Shown here: one piece after another, positions 42,994 to 52,461 of the stretch
Position numbering within the stretch: position 1 is the stretch's first letter
Layout: each line of letters begins with the position of its first letter
Source of the DNA: Methylobacterium sp. J-070
Lineage (GTDB): Bacteria; Pseudomonadota; Alphaproteobacteria; Rhizobiales; Beijerinckiaceae
Assembly: GCF_022829385.1 (NCBI RefSeq)
Contig: NZ_JAKSXX010000235.1
Coordinates: forward strand, 310,001-374,000
Length of the DNA stretch: 64,000 nucleotides
Direction of reading: 5' to 3'
The notes under the pieces: generated by a model
What the model was told of the DNA's origin: nothing
Seen by the model: the letters and a program-made list of their open reading frames with translations, nothing else
The model's database searches: none
Made by a program: the position numbers and the translations under genes

Positions 42994-43847
42994 GGCTCGT
43001 CGCCGCCGGCCCGGCGAAGCGGACCGGAGCGGCGCGCCATCGGCGCGGGGGCGCGCGACCGGAACGCTTCGCGCCGCTTGCAGGGCGTGTGCGGACCCGC
43101 ATGGTTCGGAAGTTGCCCGGCGTCGCGCCACGACGACATCCCGCCGCGGCGAAGCCGGGCAGGTGAGAGACGAGCAGAGCCTCGATCGAGGGTACCGTGG
43201 CGGAACGGCTATAGGTGGGGCCTTTCGCGTATTCGAAGGCGTGCCGTACTGGCCGCTTCTGCGCCCCTGGAGCCGCTTCCGTCCGGATGTTCGTGACCTG
43301 CCGCTGGGTGTCGGGCCGAACCTGTCCCGACTCCGTCTAAGCGGCGTTCCGCTGCGGTGGAGTCATCCCTGTCTCCTCCAGCTTCCGACAACCTGAGCCA
43401 CTGCGAAACCCGAGCGCGTCAAGGTTTCCGGCAGGTCCATGCCCGCTTCCGCGAAGCACATCCGGAGACTGCACCCACACTCGGGAGCGGTCAACAGCCA
43501 TTTTCCCGGCAAATTGCTTTTTGCGAACGCTTTACTTCCCGTGCTGCGATGCATGCGAACCCGATCAAACCCTTGGATCGATCGTGCGGCGGCGCACAAA
43601 TATTACCTCGGCCGCGACCCATTTGACGGCCGCCAAATCGTTCTCGACCGAAGAGCGCGTGCCGGGTGACCTGTCCGCGTCGCGGCCGAATTGGCGGCCG
43701 GCGGCCTGCCCGCGGCGCTCCCGGTAAGAGTATTGCCGAGACGGCACCGTCCAGGCGGCGTTTCGACGGGTCCGGACCGTTCCGGTGATCGCCTGTCCGC
43801 GCCGAATCCGCCGAGGCGCCGCGCCCGCGGTTGCCCCTCGAAGGCGC
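42994..43847. other. Gene-free region between gatB and the efflux operon
   Basis: This 854-base convergent gap has no supported gene on either strand. Several open frames of 60-90 codons occur, but none has a ribosome site with protein-like composition. A stretch near 43480-43640 is less GC-rich than the surroundings. No tRNA, terminator with a U tract, or direct repeats were seen. Confidence 0.5.
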
Positions 43848-44903
43848 TCAGCGCCGATCGGCCTCGAGGGCAGACCCGACCACCGGGTTTGCCAGGGTCG
43901 AAACCCGCTCCCGGAGATCCATGAACCAGTTCGGCGCCGGCGCGCGGCCGCCGTTGACCACCACGGTGGCGGTCAGCCCGGCGATCAGCGGGACATTCGG
44001 CGGGACATAATCGATGCGGATCCGTACGGGAACGCGCTGGGCCAGCCGAACCCAGGTGTAGACCGGGTTGACGTTCGGCAGACCCTGCGTGCTCACGGCG
44101 GCGTTGGGGGTGGAGATGCCGAGCGTGATGCTGTCCACCGTCCCGGTCAGGTGCGGATCGACCCCCATCAGCTTGACGTCGGCGCGGTCGCCGACGCGGA
44201 TGTTGGTCATCTTGGTCTCCTCGAAATAGCCGTCGATCCAGAAGGAGTCGGTGTCGACGATGCTGATGTTCGGGGTGCCGGTCCGGGCATAGTCGCCGAC
44301 ACGCATCAGCAGGTTGGTCACGCGGCCGTTGACGGTGGACTTCACCTGGGTCCGTTCGCGATTGACCTTGGCCTGTCGCAGCTGCGCCTGCGCGCTCTCG
44401 AGCGCCGCCTCGGCGATCTTGGCCGTCCCGGCAAATTGCTGCTTCTCCTCCACCGAGGTCGAGACGGTGCTGAGGGCCTGCCGCCGGGCGGATTGCGCGT
44501 TCTTCACCTGGAGGTCGGCCTCGCGGTTCTTGACCTCGGCGTCGGCCGAAGTCACCGCGACCTCGAAGTCGATGGGATCGATCACGTAGAGCAGGTCGCC
44601 CTTGCGGACGAACTGGTTGTCGCGAACCCGCAGCTCGACGATCTGCCCCGAGACCTGCGGGGCGATGTTGGCGACCTGCACGCGGACGCTGCCGTCCCGG
44701 GTCCAGGGCGCCACCACGTAGAAGTCCCAGACGTAGGCCGCCGCCACGAAGGCGACGAGCAGGATCACGCCGGTCGCGGCCAGCCGGAAGATTTTGGCGG
44801 CAAGCCCGCGTCGCAGGGGCAGCGCCGGGGCATCGGGCCGGCTCGGCACCTCCGCCCGGGAGACGGCCTTGGGATCATCCTCGTCGGCGGTGGTGGCGGG
44901 CAT
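43848..44903 (-). CDS. HlyD-family efflux adaptor (AaeA-like)
   Basis: The 351-residue protein has a cytoplasmic N-terminus, one membrane segment (about 37-57), a biotinyl-lipoyl half (APQVSGQIVELRVRDNQFVRKGDLLYVID), a short coiled-coil hairpin of about 90 residues, and the second lipoyl half and beta-barrel. With the FUSC-type AaeB and DUF1656 protein upstream it forms the AaeXAB layout, which in E. coli exports hydroxylated aromatic acids. No outer-membrane partner or regulator is in the cluster. Confidence 0.87.
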   Translation of the reverse strand: MPATTADEDDPKAVSRAEVPSRPDAPALPLRRGLAAKIFRLAATGVILLVAFVAAAYVWDFYVVAPWTRDGSVRVQVANIAPQVSGQIVELRVRDNQFVRKGDLLYVIDPIDFEVAVTSADAEVKNREADLQVKNAQSARRQALSTVSTSVEEKQQFAGTAKIAEAALESAQAQLRQAKVNRERTQVKSTVNGRVTNLLMRVGDYARTGTPNISIVDTDSFWIDGYFEETKMTNIRVGDRADVKLMGVDPHLTGTVDSITLGISTPNAAVSTQGLPNVNPVYTWVRLAQRVPVRIRIDYVPPNVPLIAGLTATVVVNGGRAPAPNWFMDLRERVSTLANPVVGSALEADRR

Positions 44904-45125
44904 CTAGATGAACGCGATCAGGAGGGCGAGGACGCAGACGTAGAGACCGGCCTCGGCGAGCGGGGCGTTGGCCACGTAGCGGCTGAAGCGGATGCGGGCG
45001 AAGACGACCCAGCGCAGACCCAGGAGGATCACGAAGGCGGCCAATGCATAGGCGACGAACGAGGAGATCAGCACGCCGCCGATATGGATGTCTTGGTACA
45101 TGCCGGCCTCGTGCATCCTCTGCAT
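44904..45125 (-). CDS. DUF1656 small membrane protein (AaeX-like)
   Basis: The 73-residue protein has two hydrophobic helices and the DUF1656 pattern: HIGGVLISSFVAYALAAF followed by RYVANAPLAEAGLYV. It sits between the transporter and adaptor genes, as AaeX does. Its start overlaps the transporter stop by one base, and its stop abuts the adaptor start. Confidence 0.87.
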   Translation of the reverse strand: MQRMHEAGMYQDIHIGGVLISSFVAYALAAFVILLGLRWVVFARIRFSRYVANAPLAEAGLYVCVLALLIAFI

Positions 45126-47158
45126 CAGAATAGTGCGATACCGAGGCGATGCAGAAATCGCCGGTGGCGGGCGATGGTCCGTGACGCCGACACGAGATCG
45201 CTGGCCGCGCGAGCTGTCGTCAGCCGCACGGACCGGTCCTCGTGCGAGGCCGCCCGGATGAGGTCACGGGCGCTGGTTTCGAGGGCGCGATCGTCGCCCG
45301 CGGCCAGGCCGGCCCTGGCCCGCTGGATCGCTCCCCGAAGGCCCTTGATCGGCCAGAGCCGGCGGAGTTCGGCGTGCGCGCGCGCGGCCGCAGCCTCCAG
45401 CCGGGCCAGCGCGAAGGCGTGCGAGAGGCTCGCCCGCCGCACCGCGCTGCTGCCGGAGCTGTAGTTGGCGAACTGGAACAGGCGGTCGGCGTTCAGGCTC
45501 GTGCGCGTGGTGGCGTCGCCGCCCTCGCCGACAAGGGCATCCGCCAGGGCGCGCCGGGCCGAATCGAGGGCGTAGACCCGCTGCTTCTCCGGCGTGATCG
45601 GCAGCAGGAGCCGCACCACGATCGACAAAACGGTGGCGGCGACGACGACGAGGAACGCGTTCAGCAGAAACGTCTCCGCATCGTAGCTCTGCGGATTGGA
45701 CGGGCCGAGCAGCACCGGGAAGAACACGATCAGGATGAAGCCGACCCCGAAGGTCTTCGGGTTGAGCGACAGGAAGCAGCCGAAGAAGATCACCGGGGCC
45801 ATCGCCAGGGCGAGCATGGGAAAGCCCTGGACGCCGTTGAGGAACGCGAAGCGGGCGATGCCCGCGAAGGTCGCGGCGAGGCACATCCCGATCACGACGC
45901 CGTTGGCAAACTTCTTGGGATCGGGTGTCGACGAAGACAGCGCCGCGGTGGACGCGACCTGGACCATCGCGAAGCTGGCCTGCGGCGACCCCAGCGCCAC
46001 GAAGGCCGCGGCGGTCACGGCGAAGCCGACGGCCACACGGAGGGCGCCGCGCAGGGCGACCGGGAAATCCCGATGCGTCGGCAGCTGGGTGTCGCGCAAC
46101 GGCCGATGCCCGTCCGCGACCGCGCCGATCCCGTCCTGGGCGAAGGTCGCCGCGCAGACGAAATCCAGGGCCCGCTGGAGCACGACCACCTCGTCGAGGG
46201 GTCGGTCGCCGTCCCGGATCGCCGCGTCGACCAGATCGCGCAGGCGCTCGTCGTCCCGGTCGAGGGCTTCGGCGTCGGGGGCGTCGGCAACCCGGCGGCA
46301 GATCGCCAGCGCCTCCGTGACAGCCGGACCCGGGTTGCGCAGACAGGCGGTGGCGGCGGCGACCGCGCGAATCGCCGCCGCCATCACGTAGAGCGCGGCG
46401 ATGCAGCTGCGTGCGCCCGCGGCACGGGCGGGACCGTCGTCGAGCTCGCCCGCGATGGCGCTGGCATCGGCGCGCATCGGCGCGATCGTGCGGATCAGCG
46501 CGGCGGTCCGGACCGGGCCGAGATCGCCCGCCGCCAGCGTCGCCCGGGCGTAGGCGCGGGTCTGGTCCCAGGCCTGCCGGAGCTGCGGCAGCAGCGCCCG
46601 CCAGGTGCTCGGCGAGGCCAGCGCGTCGTTGATGAAGGTGATGACCACGATCCCGAGCACGATCACGGCGACGCGCGAGACGGCGGCGTCGAAGGTGCCC
46701 TGCGGTTCGTCGATCTGGCCCAGCGCGACGATCGCCACCGTGTAGCCCGACAGCATGGCGCCGTAGGCGCGGGTGTCCTGAAGGTACTGGGCGACGAAGA
46801 CGCAGAGCCCGAGCCAGACCGTGAACGAGACGAGGAGCAGCACCCGATCCTGGGCGAAAAGAGCCATCAGGACGATCGACACGACCGCGCCGATGAGCGT
46901 GCCGAGCAGACGGTAGACGGCCTTGGAGATCGCCTGACCGCGCTTCGGCTGCGCGAGGATCGCCACGCAGGTCGCCGCCGAGGAGGCGCTGTCGAGCTGG
47001 AGCCAGAAGGCCGCCGCGAGCGCCAGCATCATGGCGATCCAGATGCGCACCGCGAAAGCCCAGGCCGCGGGCTTCGGCACCCAGGCGTCGAGGACCGCCA
47101 GGAGCCGGTCGAGCATCGACTCCGGGGCCCGGCCGGCGCCGGGGGCAGCCTCAGCCAT
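45125..47158 (-). CDS. FUSC-family transporter (AaeB-like)
   Basis: The 677-residue inner-membrane protein has about ten helices in two clusters (about 30-180 and 360-500), each followed by a large cytoplasmic region, as in aromatic-acid exporters AaeB and YccS/YhfK. The repeated FUSC motif is visible in QLDSASSAATCVAILAQPKRGQ and PQASFAMVQVASTAAL. It is the first gene of the three-gene operon transcribed on the minus strand. Confidence 0.87.
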   Translation of the reverse strand: MAEAAPGAGRAPESMLDRLLAVLDAWVPKPAAWAFAVRIWIAMMLALAAAFWLQLDSASSAATCVAILAQPKRGQAISKAVYRLLGTLIGAVVSIVLMALFAQDRVLLLVSFTVWLGLCVFVAQYLQDTRAYGAMLSGYTVAIVALGQIDEPQGTFDAAVSRVAVIVLGIVVITFINDALASPSTWRALLPQLRQAWDQTRAYARATLAAGDLGPVRTAALIRTIAPMRADASAIAGELDDGPARAAGARSCIAALYVMAAAIRAVAAATACLRNPGPAVTEALAICRRVADAPDAEALDRDDERLRDLVDAAIRDGDRPLDEVVVLQRALDFVCAATFAQDGIGAVADGHRPLRDTQLPTHRDFPVALRGALRVAVGFAVTAAAFVALGSPQASFAMVQVASTAALSSSTPDPKKFANGVVIGMCLAATFAGIARFAFLNGVQGFPMLALAMAPVIFFGCFLSLNPKTFGVGFILIVFFPVLLGPSNPQSYDAETFLLNAFLVVVAATVLSIVVRLLLPITPEKQRVYALDSARRALADALVGEGGDATTRTSLNADRLFQFANYSSGSSAVRRASLSHAFALARLEAAAARAHAELRRLWPIKGLRGAIQRARAGLAAGDDRALETSARDLIRAASHEDRSVRLTTARAASDLVSASRTIARHRRFLHRLGIALF

Positions 47159-47306
47159 GATGCGGCCGGCCCGGCACCCGCCTGACCGCCGGTCGCGCCC
47201 AACGGCGATCCGTCATGTCCTCACGCGTCCCGATGACCGGCCGCCCGGCGATGACCGGCTGCCAGGCAGAGGGAACGGTCGAGACTCTCAACGGTTCGCG
47301 GCCGCC

Positions 47307-47597
47307 TCACGCCTTGTCGTTGCCCTTCAGGCGCTTGTTGCACTTGCTCCAGAACTGCGGCCATTTCGGTCCCTGCGCGGTCTTCTGCGCATCGGTCAGG
47401 CCGCGCCACTCGGCCCCGCACTTCTTCTGCCGCTCACGGGCCGCCGTCTGTCCAGGGCTCGGAGTCTTCGCGGGCGGCGCGGCGGCGGGAGCCTCGGTGG
47501 CCGCCGGCGCCGTCGCGGGCGCGTCCTTGGCGAGACCGGGCTGGGTGACGAGAAGCGGCAAGGACAGGACGGCGATCCTGACGAGTCGGTCGAACAT
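47307..47597 (-). CDS. Small secreted protein, PsiF-like
   Basis: The 96-residue protein has a signal peptide (VRIAVLSLPLLVTQPGLA), an Ala/Pro-rich linker, and a C-terminal ~35-residue domain with two cysteines (KKCGAEWRGLTDAQK, FWSKCNKRLKG). The spacing recalls PsiF-type repeats of secreted proteins, but the match is weak. GGGGGAAG lies before the ATG at 47597. Function unknown. Confidence 0.65.
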   Translation of the reverse strand: MFDRLVRIAVLSLPLLVTQPGLAKDAPATAPAATEAPAAAPPAKTPSPGQTAARERQKKCGAEWRGLTDAQKTAQGPKWPQFWSKCNKRLKGNDKA

Positions 47598-47837
47598 CGA
47601 AGCTTCCCCCTTCGGCGTCGCGGCGACGCCCCGGGCGCAATCTCGCCGGTCCGGTGCGGACGCGGCAAGTCTGCGCGGCGCACTGCCAACAGCCACCGGG
47701 CCCTATCTCGCAATCGTGAGGCGCACGGGAACGCCGCCCTTGAGCGCGGCCGGGAAATCGTCTTCACTGACGGGGTTGTCCGAGACCGGCGGAGGATCAC
47801 CGCGCCGCCGTTGGTTCGGTCGAGGAGCAGGCAGAGC

Positions 47838-48473
47838 ATGGCAGCGGTGTCCGGGCGGCCGATCGACGTCCATACCTGGAGTACGCCGAACGGTTGGAAG
47901 ATCCCGATCATGCTGGAGGAGTGCGGGCTCCCCTACCGGGTCGTGCCCGTCGATATCGCCAAGAACGAGCAGTTCGCCCCGGACTTTCTCGCGCTCTCGC
48001 CGAACAACAAGATTCCGGCGATCGTCGATCCGGATGGACCGGGGGGACGATCGATCTCCGTCTTCGAGTCGGGGGCGATCCTCCAGTATCTCGGCCGGAA
48101 GACCGGGCTGTTCTACCCGTCCGACGAGCGTGCCCGGGTCGCCGTGGACGAGTGGCTGTTCTGGCAGGTCGCGGGTTTCGGGCCGATGCTCGGGCAGACC
48201 CATCACTTCAAGATCTACGCGCCGGAGAAGGTGCCCTACGCGATCGACCGGTTCACCGCGGAAGCCAAACGCCTGTACGGCGTTCTGGAGCGCCGCCTCG
48301 AAGGCCGGCCCTACCTGGCCGATGACTACTCGATCGCCGACATCGCCACGGTCACCTGGGCGAAGCTCAATTTCAAGCAGGGCGTCGACATCGGCGCCCT
48401 GCCGAACGTGGCCCGGTGGCTCGAGGCCGTCCTGGCGCGCCCGGCGGTGCAGCGCGGTCTCGCGGCGATCTGA
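47838..48473 (+). CDS. Glutathione S-transferase family protein
   Basis: The 211-residue protein has an N-terminal thioredoxin-like domain (DVHTWSTPNGWKIPIMLEE, with NKIPAIVD and FESGAILQYL) and an all-helical C-terminal domain (SIADIATVTWAK, LPNVARWLEAVLARPAVQR). It resembles the YghU/Nu-class GSTs that use an Asn/Thr near the N-terminus rather than Tyr; the reaction is not known. GAGG is upstream. Confidence 0.9.
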   Translation: MAAVSGRPIDVHTWSTPNGWKIPIMLEECGLPYRVVPVDIAKNEQFAPDFLALSPNNKIPAIVDPDGPGGRSISVFESGAILQYLGRKTGLFYPSDERARVAVDEWLFWQVAGFGPMLGQTHHFKIYAPEKVPYAIDRFTAEAKRLYGVLERRLEGRPYLADDYSIADIATVTWAKLNFKQGVDIGALPNVARWLEAVLARPAVQRGLAAI

Positions 48474-48533
48474 ACCGCCGGGCGCCTCGACTTCATCCGA
48501 AAGCCGGAGGCCGGCTCCCGGCACGAAGCGGCA

Positions 48534-48998
48534 TCAGTTCTTGTTGGCCGCCTGCTGGTTCACGTCCGGCACCCGGGTCCAGGTCTGGGAGCCGCACAGC
48601 ACCTTCAGCATGCATCCGGAGACGCTGAGCTCGGCCTCGCTCTCGCGCTCGAGGCTGACCGTGTAGATCTTGCCCTCCTCGATATTGTAGAGTTCGCCGG
48701 TGAACTTCTCCTCGTCGGGCTTGAGCCCCTCGATGAGCTGGAGCCCGATCACCGGGCGGGCGCGCTTCTTCGGGTCGGGGTTCCGGAGGTCGGTGCGGGG
48801 CGCGCCGGTCTCGGTGGTCGGCGCCTTGAGCCAGACGACCTTGCCGCAGACGAGCTTCTGGCCCGGGCCGCACCGGTCGATGCGGATCTTGGCGCGGCCG
48901 TCGCCGGTGAGCCAGGTGCCGGACGGGTCCTTGCCGGTATCGGCGGCAGCCGCGGAGAGGCCGGCGAGAAGCAGGGCGGCGCTGAGAGCGAGTCGCAT
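48534..48998 (-). CDS. Secreted DUF2147 protein
   Basis: The 154-residue protein has a signal peptide (MRLALSAALLLAGLSAAAA) and the DUF2147 pattern: DPSGTWLTGDGRAKIRI, cysteines in DRCGPGQKLVCGKVVWL, a central GLQLIEGLKPDEEKFTGELYN segment and SGCMLKVLCGSQTWTRV. DUF2147 is a lipocalin-like beta-barrel found in envelope proteins of alphaproteobacteria; the ligand is unknown. The ATG at 48998 begins the signal. Confidence 0.85.
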   Translation of the reverse strand: MRLALSAALLLAGLSAAAADTGKDPSGTWLTGDGRAKIRIDRCGPGQKLVCGKVVWLKAPTTETGAPRTDLRNPDPKKRARPVIGLQLIEGLKPDEEKFTGELYNIEEGKIYTVSLERESEAELSVSGCMLKVLCGSQTWTRVPDVNQQAANKN

Positions 48999-49322
48999 GG
49001 TTCGTCTCCGGGAATGGGGCGCGGACGCCCGAGGGATGAACGAAGTCGGTCGAGGCGCGAATGAGCCGTCGCAATCAGGCGATTTTTCGGCGGTGTTGCG
49101 GCAGAGCCACGGCCACGCTTGGCGCAAGCGCGATCCGATCGGGCCGGCCGAGGGCGCAGTCCGATCGGCCGCCGGCGAATAGGTAAGGGTCCGATTGCAA
49201 CGCGTCGTTGTGGGCGGCCGCGTTTGCCGCGACAGGTCGTGCCGTGTCCGGTGCCGTCGCGCGCCCGGGCACCGGCCCGATCCGGCTCGGCCGCCAAAGT
49301 GGGCCCCGCGCCGCCCCGCGGC
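48999..49322. other. Divergent gap between DUF2147 and ndk
   Basis: No gene is supported. It holds the upstream region of the DUF2147 gene and the distal upstream region of ndk. Confidence 0.5.
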
Positions 49323-49351
49323 TTGAGGCTCCGTAGGGCGACCGCTATAAG
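49323..49351 (+). promoter_or_regulatory. Probable promoter of ndk
   Basis: TTGAGG (49323-49328) and TATAAG (49346-49351) are 17 bases apart, a good sigma-70 match. The transcript would start about 85 bases before the ndk ATG. Confidence 0.6.
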
Positions 49352-49440
49352 CCCGGCGCCGAAGCGAACTCGTCGCTGCACAGGCGCGTCCGGAATGCCG
49401 GGCCGCCGCCCGCCTCTTCCACACACAGACCGGACGCACC

Positions 49441-49863
49441 ATGGCCACCGAGCGCACCTTCTCGATCCTGAAGCCCGACGCGACGCGGCGGAACCTGACC
49501 GGCGCGGTGAACGCGGTGATCGAGGAGGCGGGTCTGCGCATCGTCGGCCAGCGCCGCATCCGCATGTCCAAGACGCAGGCCGAAACCTTCTACGAGGTCC
49601 ACAAGGAGCGTCCGTTCTTCGGCGAACTGGTCAGCTTCATGACCTCGGGCCCGGTGGTGGTGCAGGTCCTCGAAGGCGAGAACGCCGTCGCCAAGTACCG
49701 CGAGGTGATGGGCGCGACCAACCCGGCCCAGGCCGCCGACGGCACGATCCGGAAGAAGTTCGCCGAGTCCGTCGGCGAGAACACCGTCCACGGCTCGGAC
49801 AGCGCCGAGAACGCCAAGATCGAGATCGCGCAGTTCTTCCAGGACTCCGACATCGTCGGCTGA
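49441..49863 (+). CDS. ndk: Nucleoside diphosphate kinase
   Basis: The 140-residue protein is full length. It has KPDATRRNLTG at the start, and the phosphorylated His is H117 in NTVHGSDS. It transfers the terminal phosphate of ATP to other nucleoside diphosphates. A clear promoter sits upstream. It is monocistronic. Confidence 0.97.
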   Translation: MATERTFSILKPDATRRNLTGAVNAVIEEAGLRIVGQRRIRMSKTQAETFYEVHKERPFFGELVSFMTSGPVVVQVLEGENAVAKYREVMGATNPAQAADGTIRKKFAESVGENTVHGSDSAENAKIEIAQFFQDSDIVG

Positions 49864-50030
49864 TCCCCGGGACGGTGGCGGTCCGGGCACACCGGCCGCC
49901 GATCGTCCCGCATCGCACCCGGGCACGCGGCGAATGCCGACCTGTGTGTCCGGGCCGCCATTGACGGGATGGAGCCCGGGGGAGTCCAACGGCTGAGCTT
50001 AGCCAACGCAGCTCCCGGACCGCCACGACC

Positions 50031-50396
50031 ATGACGATGCGCCGCCTTCCCCTGCTGATCGCGACCGGCCTGTTCGCCCTCGGCGCGACTGCCGCCCTTG
50101 CGGGCGGGTCCTCCGCCCCGTTCCAGCAATACGAGCCGGATCCGGCCCTCAAGACCGCCACCAAGGCCAATCTCGAAGGTCGCGTGCGGCACGCCTGCAC
50201 GGTCGTCCAGGCCCGCATGACCAGCGCGACCGAGGCGGCCCTCGAGCGCCCCTGCGGCTGCTACGCCCGCCAGACCCTGCGCAATCTCGACGCGTCCGAG
50301 ATCGAGGCCTATCGCGCCACGGGCTATTTCAACGAGTCCGCCCGCGCGAAGGCGCTCTCGGCCCTGGACAGCTGCAAGCTGCAGCGCCCGGTCTGA
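50031..50396 (+). CDS. Secreted hypothetical protein, 121 aa
   Basis: No family was recognised. A signal peptide (RRLPLLIATGLFALGATAALAGG) precedes an ~95-residue mature part with four cysteines, two of them in CGCYARQT, and a final DSCKLQ. The spacing suggests disulfides and a small helical fold. There are two possible starts (50031 and 50037). It is convergent with purN. Confidence 0.72.
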   Translation: MTMRRLPLLIATGLFALGATAALAGGSSAPFQQYEPDPALKTATKANLEGRVRHACTVVQARMTSATEAALERPCGCYARQTLRNLDASEIEAYRATGYFNESARAKALSALDSCKLQRPV

Positions 50397-50436
50397 CACC
50401 GCCTCGGCGCGCCGGCTCCGGCGTCGGTGCCGCGCG

Positions 50437-51087
50437 CTACAGGCTGAACAGCGCGCCGTCCGGCGCCGCCTCGGCGATGACGACGCGCGTGCCCTCCAGG
50501 CGGGCGCGCCCGCCCGCCACCAGGGCGAGCACGGCCGGGTAGAGGCGGCGCTCCTGCACGATCACCCGGTCCGCGAGGCTTTCGGGATCGTCGTCCTGGC
50601 GGACGGGGATCGCCGCCTGGGCGACGATCGGGCCGGCATCGAGTTCCGGCACCACGAAATGCACCGTGCAGCCGTGCAGGCGCACGCCGGCGTCGAGGGC
50701 CTGCCGGTGCGTGTGGGTGCCCTTGAACAGGGGCAGGAGCGACGGGTGGATGTTGAGCATCCGGCCCGCCCAGGCGGCGACGAAATCCGGGGTCAGGATC
50801 CGCATGAAGCCCGCGAGGCACACGAGGTCGATGTCGGCCGCCCGCAGCGTGGCGTCGAGGGCGGCGTCGAAGCCGGCGCGGTCGGCGAACGCCGTGTGGT
50901 CGATCGCCCGCGTCGGGATGCCGGCTGCGGCCGCCCGTTCGAGGCCCGCGGCCCCCGGGCGGTTCGACACGACCAGCACGATCTCGGCCGGGTAGGCGGG
51001 GTCCCGCGCCGCCTCCATCAGCGCCGCCATGTTCGAGCCGCGCCCCGAGATCAGGATCGCCACGCGGGTCTTGCGGGCCCCCGCCAT
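50437..51087 (-). CDS. purN: Phosphoribosylglycinamide formyltransferase
   Basis: The 216-residue protein has ISGRGSNMAAL at the start, the catalytic Asn and His in MLNIHPSLLPLFKG, and the Asp in VPELDAGPI. It formylates GAR with 10-formyl-THF in purine synthesis. Its ATG overlaps the purM stop (ATGA). Confidence 0.96.
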   Translation of the reverse strand: MAGARKTRVAILISGRGSNMAALMEAARDPAYPAEIVLVVSNRPGAAGLERAAAAGIPTRAIDHTAFADRAGFDAALDATLRAADIDLVCLAGFMRILTPDFVAAWAGRMLNIHPSLLPLFKGTHTHRQALDAGVRLHGCTVHFVVPELDAGPIVAQAAIPVRQDDDPESLADRVIVQERRLYPAVLALVAGGRARLEGTRVVIAEAAPDGALFSL

Positions 51088-52166
51088 CAGAGGGCGAGGC
51101 GTCCGCCGAAGGACACGGGCTCGGACCCGCGCGGCGTGATCCGCCCGAGGCGCACCGGCATCTCGCCGGCCCGGGTCAGGGCCTCGTCGACGTCGTCCAC
51201 CGCGTCGGCGGCGGCGATCACCACCATGCCGATCCCGCAATTGAAGGTGCGCAGCATCTCGGCCTGCGAAACGCCGCCCGCGCCGGCGAGCCAGCCGAAC
51301 ACCGGCGGCGGGGTCACCGCGTCGAGATCGATGGCGATGCCGACATCGTCCGGCAGGACCCGGGGCAGGTTGTCGGGGAAGCCGCCGCCGGTGATGTGCG
51401 CCAGCGCCCGGATGCCGTCCGTGGCGCCGAGGGCGGCGAGCAGCGGCTTCACGTAGATCCGGGTGGGCTCCAGCAGGGCCTCGCCGAGGCTCCGGCCGGG
51501 CGCGAACGGGGCCGGCGCATCCCAGCCGAGCCCGCTCCCGGCGACGATCCGGCGGACCAGGGAGTAGCCGTTGGAATGCACGCCCGAGGACGGCAGCCCG
51601 AGGACGACGTCGCCCGGCCGGATGCCGGGCCGGGGCAGCAGCGTGCCGCGCTCGGCGGCGCCGACCGCGAAGCCCGCGAGGTCGTAGTCGGAGCCGTCGT
51701 AGAGGCCGGGCATCTCGGCGGTCTCGCCGCCGATGAGGGCGCAGCCCGCCTGCCGGCAGCCCTCGGCGATCCCCCGCACGATGTCGGCGCCGACGCCCGG
51801 GACGAGCTTGCCGGTGGCGTAGTAGTCGAGGAAGAACAGCGGTTCCGCGCCCTGGACGATGATGTCGTTCACGCACATCGCCACGAGGTCGACGCCGATC
51901 GTGTCGTGGCGGCCGGTCTCGATGGCGATCTTGACCTTGGTGCCGACCCCGTCGTTGGCCGCCACCAGGATCGGGTCGCGGAAGCCCGCGGCCTTGAGGT
52001 CGAACAATCCGCCGAACCCGCCGATCTCGGCATCGGCGCCGGGGCGCCGGGTCGCGCGCACCAGCGGCTTGATCGTCTCGACCATGGCGTTCCCGGCGTC
52101 GATGTCGACGCCGGCCGCCGCGTAGGTCAGCCCCGTATTCGGCTCCGTGCCGTCCTTGGCCGTCAT
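51087..52166 (-). CDS. purM: Phosphoribosylformylglycinamidine cyclo-ligase (AIR synthetase)
   Basis: The 359-residue protein is full length: TYAAAGVDIDAGNAMVETIKP, GVGTKVKIA, CVNDIIVQGAEPLFFLDY, and GGETAEMPG for the ATP and substrate sites. It makes AIR from FGAM. The ATG at 52166 has GAGGTGG upstream. It is coupled to purN by a four-base overlap, and diverges from hdaA. Confidence 0.96.
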   Translation of the reverse strand: MTAKDGTEPNTGLTYAAAGVDIDAGNAMVETIKPLVRATRRPGADAEIGGFGGLFDLKAAGFRDPILVAANDGVGTKVKIAIETGRHDTIGVDLVAMCVNDIIVQGAEPLFFLDYYATGKLVPGVGADIVRGIAEGCRQAGCALIGGETAEMPGLYDGSDYDLAGFAVGAAERGTLLPRPGIRPGDVVLGLPSSGVHSNGYSLVRRIVAGSGLGWDAPAPFAPGRSLGEALLEPTRIYVKPLLAALGATDGIRALAHITGGGFPDNLPRVLPDDVGIAIDLDAVTPPPVFGWLAGAGGVSQAEMLRTFNCGIGMVVIAAADAVDDVDEALTRAGEMPVRLGRITPRGSEPVSFGGRLAL

Positions 52167-52461
52167 GCCCGCGCCACCTCGTTCTACGATCGGCACCGCT
52201 CTAACGGCTAACCCGGCGTTGTGCGAGTCGGCCGGCCGGGCGAAGATTCCGCCTCGCCGCCGCGGCGATCGGGTCATTTGTCTCCCGGCCCTCGCACGGC
52301 TGGCCGGAGCCTTGATCGGCTCGGGCCGCATCCCCACTCTGCCACTGGCGCGTCGGGTTGCCGGGAGAGCATCATCGTGCGCACGCGGGCTATGATCGGG
52401 CCGGCCGCCGCCGTCGGTTCGGCCTTGACCGCCGCGGGCGCGGGGTGATCCTGGACGACGC

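Noticed and set aside
43163..43396. A 77-codon plus-strand frame after gatB
   Set aside because: It has no ribosome site, and its composition is like the other chance frames in the gap.
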